Position numbers and translations under genes: made by a program
Notes under the pieces: model-generated
The model's input: the letters and a program-made list of their open reading frames with translations, nothing else
Databases searched by the model: none
Told to the model about the DNA's origin: nothing
Assembly (NCBI GenBank): GCA_004431415.1
Contig: QPMI01000604.1
Coordinates: 1-64,000, forward strand
Length of the DNA stretch: 64,000 bases
Direction of reading: 5' to 3'
Source of the DNA: Cyanophora paradoxa
Taxonomy: Eukaryota; Glaucocystophyceae; Cyanophorales; Cyanophoraceae
Shown: piece after piece, positions 50,710 to 59,900 of the stretch
How positions within the stretch are numbered: position 1 is the first letter of the stretch
Layout of the letters: each line of letters opens with the position of its first letter

Positions 50710-53700
50710 CTACTCGTTGCCGGAGATGCGGTCGCGGAGCTCCTCGGGCTTGAGCGAGGTCGCCCCCTGCGCCCGCGTCTTCTCCTCCAGCTGCCGGGGG
50801 AAGAAGGATCAGGATCATCAGGATCAGGAGGCAAGATCTAGCAGCGGGCGAGGGGCGAGGGGGTGCGGGGCGTGCGGGGGAAGGAGGGGGGGGGGGGGGG
50901 GGGGCGTCAGGATCGGGAGGTAAGATCCAGGAGGGGGCGAGGGGCGAGTGGCGAGGGGCGAGGGGCGGGGCGGTGCGGGCGTGTCTCGGCGGCCCTCAAT
51001 GTCTAGGAGGGGGCCGGGCGCGGGGCGGGGCTATGGCGGGCACCTGGCGGCGCTCCTCGTCGCGGCGGGCGCGGGCGGCTTCGGCGAGGGCCGGCGGGAG
51101 CCGCGAGGCGCCCCGCTGCGTCAGGCTCGCCAGCGTCGCCTCCACCCACGCCTGCCCAGGAGAGAGCGTCAGAAAAGGGGGGCGGGGTGGGGGGGAGGGG
51201 AGCGGATGCCCGTTAGAGGAGAAGCACAGGAGCGCACAGTAGCGCAGGGCCTTAGAGCGGGCCCTTCGGTCTTTTGGCTCTACTTCTCCCTCTTTTCTCG
51301 ACGCCCGCCCGCCCCCTCTCGCCCGCTGACCTCGGGGACGTCGGTGCGGCGGGTGAGGACGTCGGCCCAGTTGTTCGTGTACCGCCGCGCCACGCACACG
51401 CTCTCGTACGCTGCGGGGGGGACCGGGCTCAGACGCGCTCAGAAGGAGGACTCAGAAGCGGGGCGCGGGGCGGACGGGTAGTGGCGACGACGTAGGAGAG
51501 CTTCTTGCCCCAGCCTGCGCCCCGGGCGGGGAGAGAAAGAAATGAGGACCGGCCCCTTTGCTCCAGAGCGCGAGGACCAAGCGGGGAGCGGGGCGGCGGG
51601 GCTCGCACCGGCCTCGTAGGTGAGCGGGGCGTCCCAAATGTCCTCGCACGGGTCCATGTGCACCTGGGGGGGGGAGGAGCGGGCTCAGGTGAGGAGGGGG
51701 TGGGGGGGGGGGATGGGGGAGGAGAGGGGGGAAGGGAGGACCCAGCGCCCGAGCTCCTCCGAGTAGACCTCAGTCCCTGCCGCGCCCCGACTCAGAGAGG
51801 AAGGAAAGAAGAAGGGGGGGGGGGAAGGAAAAGGGGGGTACGGGCGCACAGACGTGGTCGGTCCAGTCGTTGATGAAGCGAGCGTCGTACCCCATCGCCC
51901 GGCAGAAGAGCGTGAAGCACTGCGCGGCGGGGCGGGGCGGGGCGGGAGACGGGCGTGAGCAGATGAAGGTAGGCCGCGATATTAAGGGAAAGGGCGCTGG
52001 AGGCACCTGGGCCCACTCGCCGCAGCGGCCGCGGCGGCTCTTCATGAGCGCCGCGACGTGGTTGTAGCGGGGGAAGCGCGTCTCCGTCCGGCACGCCTGC
52101 GCCCCACGCTCAGAGACGAGCAGCCGAGCAGCAGAAGACGAGAAGGCGGGGGCGGTCGCTGTGTAGAGCTAGAGCGAAGCTGAGCTATAGAGCCGGAGCC
52201 AAGTTCTGAGATGCGGGCGCGGCGCCCGGCTCGGCTCGCCCGGCACACGTAGAACGCGGAAGAGCTAGAGCTAAGCTGTCGCTAAGGGACAGAGCTCCGA
52301 GGCGGATGGGGCTTGCTAAGCGCGCGATGAACTTGGAGCAGAGCTCTAAATGAAAGCGCCGGGCTCGGCTCGCCTGGCAGACGTAGGTCTCGGCGTGCCC
52401 CGCGAGCCCCGCCCGCTCCTCTGCGGCCCCGGCGTGAGCGGCCCGGCCTGTAGGGAGGAGGAAAGGCGTTGAAGGCTCTAGCCTCCCCTGCACTGCCCGG
52501 CCCGCCCCAGGCCCGGCCCGCACCGGGCGTCGGGGGCGCGAGGCCCGTCCGCTCCATGTTCGAGCTGCGCGGGGGGCCGCGCCTCAGAGGACACGGCGCA
52601 GCGCGGCGCCTCCGACCGAAAGCGACGGGGCGCGCACCCGCCGCAGGAGTCGCAGGGCGGGCTGTTGACCCAGCGGAAGTACTCGTGCTTGAACCTGCGC
52701 GACGGGCCCTCAGACCCGCCTACGGAGAGGAAGAGGGGAGGGTACCAGTGCATGAGCTGGCAGACGATCTCGTCGCGGCGGCCCCGCCCCGCCTGCCCCA
52801 AATCTCAGATAAAATCAGAGAGATCAAATCAGGGATCGAATCAGCGCGCCTGGCCCTCGCGGGCGCGGGCGGCGATCGCCTCGTCGGCGCGCCGCTCGAG
52901 CTCCGCCCGCGGGATCGCCTCCAGCGCCTTCCTCTGCTCAGATCAGATCAGATCGGATCGGATCAGATCGGATCGGATCAGATCAGATCAGATCAGTTCA
53001 GATCGAACCTGCATCGCGGGGTCCTCGTACTGCTTCGTCATCTCGACGGCCCCCAGCAGCCGCTGCATGAACCGCTCCTTGTTCCCCTGCATATGCGTAC
53101 CCGGCTCGGATCGGGAGGGGGGGGAAGCCGGGAGGGGGTACGGCGCACCTCCTGCTGGCGCCCGAGGAGCTGGGCCTTCGCCTGCCGCACCGCTGCGGCC
53201 TGGGCCGCGTGCGACTGGGGGTACAAGATTTCAGTCATGGGGATGGCGGGGTACGCGGTCGAGGGGATGGGGAGGGGGTACATGCCTGCTGCAGGTCCGC
53301 GAGCATCAGGTCCCCGAGGCGCCCCGCCACCTTGCCGACCTGTACCCCCCATTCGGACGGCAGAAGGGCTATTGTGGAGGGGGGGTGGGGATGCGCGCCT
53401 GGGTATCGACGCGTTCGGCGAAGAGGCATAGGCCCCCGAGCTGGGGGCACCGGCAGAAGAAGGGGGTAGCCTCCTCGGAGGCCGCCACCTGGACAGGGGG
53501 GTACCACGATCAGCAGGGGTACCGCGCAGAGGGGGGGATGACGGGGGAGAAGGGGGTACCTGGCCGCTGGCGCTCTGGCAGGTGGTCGCGCACGCCTGGC
53601 AGACCCTGTCCCCGCCCTGCGAACGAAGGCGAACGCTCCTCCGTGAGTCCCGGCCGAGGGGGGTAGAGGGGCGACCGGGCGGCTCGCCCTCAGAACGAAG

Positions 53701-54495
53701 ACCGGCTGCGCGGCGCGTCAGGCGAGTGAGAAGGGGGTACTGGTGGACGCGGGAAGAGGGGGGTACGGCGCGCCTGGAGGATCTCGCGTTTGCCGAAGAA
53801 GATGCGGGAGCAGCAGTTGCGGACCTCCTCGATGTCCTCCTGGAAGAACACTGCGACTCCGGTTCGAATCCGGCGAGGATCATTTCTTTCGAGGGCGCGC
53901 TCGTTCGGGGGCGCACCCTGCTCGAGCTCCTTGGGGACCTCGGGGGTAGGCCCGACGCAGTCCTTGCCCTTTGGATTCGATCTGCGCGGCATCCGTGAGT
54001 CTATGCAGAGGATCGCGCGAAGGACGGGAGGGGCGGGCGCACCCGCCGGCGGCGCAGGCGGCGGCGGCGGCGGCGGCGGCGGGGTCCGGGGCGCCCATGA
54101 GCAGCACCGGCTTCCCGGCGGCCGCCGCCTCCGCCACCTCTTCTGCCGTCTTGAGGATCTGCGGGGGGGGGGTACTGAGTCCAACGCGCGGCCGGCGAGC
54201 TGGCGGCCTGGAGCCGTGCGCGCCTTCCCCTTGGAGAGGAGCTTCTGGCGCTCGGGGGGTACGTCCGTCAACGAGAAGAGCTGCGGGGCGGCTGAGCAAG
54301 AGCGGGGGGGGGTACGGGGACGGCCGAAGCGGGGGGTACGTGCGGGCCTGGGAGAGGAGCAGCTCGAGGCCGTCCGCGGGGTCGAACTCGACCTCGTGCG
54401 TCTTCCTGCGCGCTTTCAGAGGGACGAAGCGGGGCGGGGCGGGCGGGCCGAAGCGGGGCCTACTTGTTGTGGGTGATGGAGATTGAGACCGGCAT
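50710..54495 (-). CDS. PNG1: Peptide:N-glycanase with N-terminal ubiquitin-like domain
   Basis: It removes N-glycans from misfolded proteins in the cytosol during ERAD. The start (54,495) gives [11 protein letters not shown], spliced in phase to [38 protein letters not shown] and [20 protein letters not shown], a ubiquitin-like fold placed as in plant PNG1. A Cys-rich insert follows (IRNCC-like, [14 protein letters not shown]). Then come [36 protein letters not shown] and [11 protein letters not shown] (first zinc pair), [15 protein letters not shown] (second pair) and RGRCGEWAQ. The catalytic triad is Cys near 52,023, His in [15 protein letters not shown] near 51,855 and Asp in [11 protein letters not shown] near 51,653. 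The C-terminus is [15 protein letters not shown]. At least four introns start with GC. GATCA runs lie in one intron. Confidence 0.93.
52938..53006. repeat. Intronic GATCA/GATCG pentamer run
   Basis: About 14 units of GATCA with some GATCG fill most of a PNGase intron. The unit is the same as in introns of the unrelated TPR gene. Confidence 0.9.
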
Positions 54496-55095
54496 GGCTC
54501 CTGCTTGCTCGCCTGAAGAGGTCTGCTCTCAGGAATCACTCTGCGCGGCGCCAGCGTGCGCGTCAGCGAATGCGCGTCAGCGAATGGCCCGCAGCGTCTC
54601 GGAGAGGGAGAGCGTTCTCGGTTGTCTTAAAGCTGCAGGCGAGAGTGCTTGAGCAGCCTGGCACGCGAGCCGGTGGTGCCTGAATGCATTCGCACAATGC
54701 GTACACGCCCGGCCGGGCGGCCCACGATGGCCGCAGCGAGAATAGAGCATCTTCACACAGCTAATGCACCAGGGGCGCGCTTTCCCACTCACCCCACGCG
54801 GCCGCTGCCGATCCTTCGCCGAAGACGGGCGGCGGGCAGTCCGGGGCGACGGAGCGCGACAGAAGCGACAGCTGCGGCCAGGAATCGATCAGCGGATGCC
54901 GCCCCGGCGCGCACGTCGCGGGCAGAGCGGTGTCGGCTGACATGAGTCGGCGCTCCTGCTGGTCGACGCAGCGCCGCGCTGAGCACCTGCCGAGCGGCGC
55001 GGAGTGAGGATGCGGGTCGCTGGAAGCGTCTAGAGCCCTCGGACCTGAGCCGCCTGCTTTTTTTCGCAGCGAATAGGGTACAACGTATTCGAGGG
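54496..55095. promoter_or_regulatory. Divergent upstream region of PNGase and the DUF72 gene
   Basis: Six hundred bases lie between two opposed start codons. A pyrimidine-rich string followed by CGCAG at about 55,060-55,071, just before the DUF72 ATG, looks like an acceptor, so a 5' UTR intron is possible. Confidence 0.5.
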
Positions 55096-57411
55096 ATGAA
55101 GAGCGATCCGGGAGGCGGCGCGCCTGCGCTAGGCGGAGGCGATCCAACCGGGGGCGATCTGGGCGGGAGCGCGCCTCCGGCGCTCGCGCCCGTCCTGCAC
55201 GGGCAGTGCTCTTGGACGGACGAGGTGCCGGCCGCTCTCCCGCGCTGGTGCTTGCGCCGCGCTGACGCCCGAAGCCAGCTGCTTGTCAAGAGCAACAAGT
55301 TCTACCCGCCCAGCGTCCGCACCAGCGAGGAACAGCTGAAGTTCTACGCCTCCAAGTTCCCATTCGTGCGCCACGCCTGCGCCGCGCGTTTCAACCGCTT
55401 TCAGACGCTGCGCTGACTTCGCTGCGCGTCGCACGCGAAGGTAGAGATCGATACGAGGTCCGCACGCGCACCGCACGCGTACGCGTGGTGCCGCCGCGCT
55501 GGGGCCGCGGCCAGCGCCGGCGCGCGCGACGTCGAGCCTGCAGCTGACGAGGCGCCTCGCCGCCGTCGCGCAGCAACTACGCGATCCCAAGCCCGAAGAA
55601 GGTCGCGGACTGGGTCGCGCGCACGCCCCCGGGCTTCCTCTTCCACTTCAAAATCTTCGGGCGCGTACGCGTGCACGCGCGCAGCTTAAACTGCGCTCTC
55701 GATCTCTCTTAGTCTCCGGTCCACGCCTCCGCCCTGACCTCTGGCCCGCGCGGCCCGGCCCGGCAGCCTGCTCTGCGGGCGGGAGGTCCAGTACAGGAGC
55801 ATGCCCTGGCAGGCGAAGCAGCTGCTGCCCGCGGAGCGCTTCGGTGGCGAGGCGGGCACAGTCTCCATGGCCGACCTCAGCGAGGCGCGCGCGCTCGCGG
55901 CGCTTTCTAAGCTTCGGCGCTGAATTCCCGCCGAATTTCCAGGAGGCGGAGGAGGCGGTGTGGGGCGCCTTCCACGCGGCCGTGCAGCCGGCGGCGGAGA
56001 AGGGACGCCTCGGCCTCGTCGTCTTCCAGTTCGCCGCGGGCTTCGGCGACACGGGCGAGAACCGCGCCTGGATCGCCCGCTGCGCCGAGAAGGCGAGCAC
56101 CTCGAATTTGATCCGCCGAATTCGAATCGAACCCGATCTCAGATGAGGCCGCACACGATCGCGGTGGAGCTGCGCGCGCGCGAGTGGTACGCCCCCGCCG
56201 CCGGCACCGCCGACTTCCTCCGCTCCATCGGCGCCGTGCGCACCCGCACCCGTCCCTGCGCCCCCTCCGCCTTCGAATTTGATCTCTTGATGCAGGTCCG
56301 GGTGACTGTGGACGAGAGGGACGTCGAGAACGTCGCCCCCGAGGCCGTCGACGCGAACCCGGGTGCATAATTCAGTGTGCCCCAGTAACCCCGCCGGCCG
56401 GCCGACCGCGTCCCTCCCGCTCAGAGGCGGGGCGGCCGGTGCCGCTGGAGCCGGCTCCGAGCCACGCCGAGCTCGCCTACGTCCGCGTGCACCGCCGCGC
56501 CGGCCCCGCCCGCCTCCTCCGCCCCCCCGAGCTCCAGCGGTGCGCCTGCCCCCGCCCGGCGCGACGCGCTGCGAGGCAAGCTCTAGCGCATAAATTGCAC
56601 CGCAAGTCTAAGATCCAGCGCTGCGCGTGCGGCATAACCCTAGGGATTCAAATCTTATCTTATTTGAAGGCGGCTCTTGTGACGCCCCTCCGCCAGATGG
56701 CTCGCCATCCTCGCGGTCCTCCGCGCCCAGGTGGCCCGCGCCGTCTTCATCGCCTGGAACACCAACGAGGCGGACCAGAGCGTCCAGAACGCCGTGCGCG
56801 CCGCCCATGAGATGATCAGCTTGATGCTAAGATCTAGACCCTGATCATGAGCTCTAACATGATTTGCAGTACGCGCTCTCGCGGATGCTGGAGCCCGACT
56901 CGCTGGCGGAGTGGGAGCGCAAGCGGCTCGAGGCCCACGGCGGCGGCATCAAAGGTTCGGCAACTAAGGGCTGCCTGCGCCGTCGAATCTCACTTTCGGG
57001 TCTCTGACGGGCGCTGGTGGGGGCGGACGCTCAGCCATGTTCGCGCGCGCGGAGGCGAGGGGCAGAGAGGCGGCGCCGGCGCCGGCGCCGGCGGATGCGG
57101 GAGGCGGCGCGGGCGAGGCCGCCGAGGTCGCCGAGGCCGCTCCGGACCCGCCGGCAACGCAGGCCGGCCGCTCGGGCCTGAGGGGGCCCGGCGCGACGCA
57201 GCCTGCAGCCGCCGGGGCGTCAACTGCTCCGGGCAGCCCGAAAGATCGAAAGGCGGGCGCGCCCGCCTCGCCGGGCGGGGCGGGGGCCAAGCGGGCGGCG
57301 GCGGGCGGCGGGGGGAGCGCCGGGAAGGGCAAGAAGGCGAAGGGAGGACAGGCGCAGGGGCCGCCCCCGGGCCAGGCGTCCCTCAAGAGCTTCTTCGGCC
57401 CCAAGACGTGA
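55096..57411 (+). CDS. DUF72 (YecE-like) protein with C-terminal PIP box
   Basis: DUF72 proteins form a TIM-type barrel of unknown activity. The first exon contains HGQCSWTDE and FYPPSVRTSEEQLKFYASKF. A 17-base microexon (55,441-55,457) encodes VEIDT. Then come NYAIPSPKKVADWVARTPPG and FLFHFKIFG (55,574-55,660), SMPWQAKQLLPAERFGGEAG (55,797-55,884), EAEEAVWGAFHAAVQPAAEK with RLGLVVFQF (from 55,943), HTIAVELRAREWY, VRVTVDERD, SHAELAYVRVHRRAG, FIAWNTNEADQSVQNA and YALSRMLEPDSLAEWERKRL. The last exon (57,035-57,411) joins in phase and is a low-complexity Ala/Gly/Pro tail with a basic KGKKAKGG patch. It ends in QASLKSFFGPKT. Q-x2-L-x2-F-F is a full PCNA-interacting motif at the very C-terminus. 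Introns include GC-AG cases at 55,661, 55,885 and about 56,094. Confidence 0.88.
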
Positions 57412-57835
57412 ACGATGGGCTCGATCATGAGATCTAGGCCTAGATTGTAGATTGTAGAACCTAGATCTACAGTAACAAGGTAGGGAATACGTGGTTGTAA
57501 AGTACAAGAGTAGCCATAGCTATTTAGTGTACGTGATTATAATTATTCATCATGATCATGATCATAATCATGAGTACTAGTCGACGTCTTGCCCTCAGGG
57601 GCCTCGCGCGCATTTCCATTTTTAAGCGATTTTCTGGCCTGGACTTCTTCAGTGCGGACAGTGTCGTGGGCCCCGACCGGTACCCGACCCTGCGAGGCTT
57701 GTGTGCCTGGCGCCCCCGGCCTAAGGGTTGCTCGCCCTCGCGATCGGACTTCATGAACCAGCAGCTAAAGACGCGAGCGCCCTGCCCTGCCCCGCCCTGC
57801 CAAGCCCTGCCATATATCATTTCCACTCTGATCGC
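57412..57835. other. Spacer between convergent DUF72 and CD2BP2 genes
   Basis: It contains AGATCTAGGCCTAGAT-type palindromes (57,430-57,470) and (C)ATGATCATGATCAT at 57,549-57,572, all self-complementary. No gene is seen. Confidence 0.5.
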
Positions 57836-59855
57836 TCACAACGCGAGGTCGAATCGGACGGTGTCCGAGCGGAGGAAGGGGCCGCCGCCACCGCCCTTCT
57901 CCAGCTGCGCGGGGCCGGCCGGCCACCCCGTCAGCCCCCAGCGCGGGCGAGCGAGCGGGCGGGCGCCGCGCGGGTTAGAGGGGACCCACCTGCCGGACCC
58001 ACGCGATGCTCGTTTCGTTCGCGAAGTACCCCTGCGACGCGGCGGCGTCAGACGCGGGGACGGGGGCGGGCGGAGCGGTGGGGGAAGCGTGTGGCTCACC
58101 TGAGCCGCCCAGGACAGCATCTCCGAGGTCTTGTACGGCCCAAAGACTTCCTGCCCCTCCTCGCTCCCTGCGAACGAAGAGGTCAGGGGACGGCGGCGCG
58201 GGGGGTACGCGGCGGCGGGGCCGGGGCTCGCATTTGTACTCCCACAGCGGCTCGTCCGAGCCGGACGCGGCGTCGGCGCCGGCCGCCGGGCCCCCCGGCG
58301 GGCCGGCCCGCGCCCCCGAAGGCCGCACGGCCGCCAGAAACTTCTCGTACGGGTCCTGGTACACGCCTGTACCCCCCAGCCGTCGGCGGGGCGCCGGCGC
58401 GGACGGACGGACGGGCGGGCGGGCGGGCGCACTGGCGTGGCCGGCGCTCAGGAGGCGGTCAGCCGCTTCGGTGAGCCGCTCGAAGTCGCTCCCGGGCGCC
58501 CCGCCCCTCTTCTTCACCTGGGCCGCCTTCCCGGGCGCCGGCGCCGGGCCCCGCAGCCGCCGCAGCGCCGTCAGGACCGTCTCCCTGCGAGCGAAGTGGG
58601 CGCGGGCATCCCCCGGGGCGCCGCGCCGCGTACCCCGGCTTGATCAGGGAGAGAATCGTGCGCCGGCACGCGGGAACGTCCACCTACGGGCCGGGCCGGG
58701 TCAAAAAGGGGAGGGCGGGGGGGAGGGGAGGAAAGGAAGGTGGGGGGGTAGGCCCGCCTCCTCGGCGTCCTCGTCGGAGTCGATGGGCTTGTCGGCCTGC
58801 AGGTCCCACGAGAGGTTCTTGGCGCGCTTGACCCACTCGAACTTGTCCGCCTTGGCCTTGTCCGCCGCCAGCCGCTTCTTCCGCCTGCGCGCCCCGCCCC
58901 GTCGGCGGCGGCGGCGGCCGAGGGCGACCGGGCGGGAAAGCCCGGGGGCGGCGCGGGCGCACGAGAACTCGGGTCCCAGGTTCTTCTCCTCCTCGTCCGC
59001 GTCGTCCTCGTCCGGGTTCTGCGGCGCGGCGGCGCTCGGCGGGCGGGGGGCGGCGGGCGAGGCGGGGCGCGCGGGGCGGGGGGCGGGGGGCGGGGGACGG
59101 GTACCGCCTGGGCCTCGTCTTCGCCCTCGACCTCCTCGAGCCACGCGTCGCGCACGTCCTTCTTCAGGCGGTGCTCCACCTGCACGCCGGCCACCCGCGC
59201 GTCGGACCGCGGGCGGCGGGCGGCGGGCGGCGGGCGGAGAGCGGAGGGCGCGGGGACGGAGGGACGGATAAGGGCGCACGTAGTTGCCATCCTCGTCGAA
59301 GTAGCCCTCCTTCTTCTCGCGCTTCAGGTTGAACGGCTCCAGGGGCACGTCCCAGTCCGACTGCGGGCGCCGCTCAGCCGCAGCGGAGCGGGCGGGCGGG
59401 TGGCAATGGTGCGGCCGGCAGATAGCGCCCCGGCGGCGCGCTGTGCCCGCACCTGCATCTTCTTGGCAGCATCGTCTGGGCCTTCCTCCTCACCCTCCAC
59501 CTCGGTCATCATCTTCAGGGCGGCGGCATCCGCGGCATCCTTCTTCTTCTTACGACGCGCGATCTGCGCGTCCAGGTCGTTCTCGTCCTCCGGCTCGTTG
59601 CCACCGAAGCCTTGTTCAAACGCGTCCAGCTCCGCGTCCTCTTCCGACGCGTCCCCCTCGTCATCGTAGTCCTCGCTGTACTCAGCTCGCATCAGCGGGA
59701 CGATCGCGCTGCGTACGCTGCGGGAGGGTGGGAGCATCGCACTCGAAAGCGGCACGCTTCGCCGCCCCGCGAATCTCGCCCTGGACGAGATCCCGGTGCG
59801 ACTTGCCGCGCTTCTCGACGCCATCCAGCGACCCAGCTCCACGTTTGGGCGGCAT
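57836..59855 (-). CDS. CD2BP2: CD2BP2/Lin1-like GYF-domain protein of the U5 snRNP
   Basis: Start at 59,855: MPPKRGAGSLDGVEKRGKSH. A 25-base intron (donor GTGCGA, acceptor CCGCAG, about 59,743-59,719) leads to a strongly acidic segment (SEDYDDEGDASEEDAELDAF). The family hallmark VPLEPFNLKREKKEGYFDED then appears, followed by RLKKDVRDAWLEEVEGEDEA, NPDEDDADEEEKNLGPEF, KFEWVKRAKNLSWDLQADKP, and DPYEKFLAAVRPSGA. The GYF domain is PLWEYKC ... EVFGPYKTSEMLSWAAQ then GYFANETSIAWVRQ. The C-terminal exon ends GPFLRSDTVRFDLAL, like the end of animal CD2BP2. The protein binds proline-rich ligands such as SmB and PRPF6 in the pre-catalytic spliceosome. Introns are short and GC-rich. Confidence 0.9.
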
Positions 59856-59900
59856 CGTTGTGCTTGCTCTGTACCCGTTCCAGCCAGGGTACAGTGACGG
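59856..59900. promoter_or_regulatory. 45-bp region between divergent start codons
   Basis: CD2BP2 starts at 59,855 (minus) and site-1 protease at 59,901 (plus). The 45 bases between contain two GGTAC/GTACC strings in inverted orientation but no TATA box. Promoter elements may overlap the first exons. Confidence 0.5.

Noticed and set aside
50880-50905. Poly-G and poly-C tracts as functional G-quadruplex elements
   Set aside because: They sit in introns and look like slippage tracts typical of this genome; nothing links them to regulation.
53848-53880. GGTTCGAATCC, a perfect B box
   Set aside because: It lies at an intron/exon edge of the PNGase gene with no A box or cloverleaf around it. Treated as chance.
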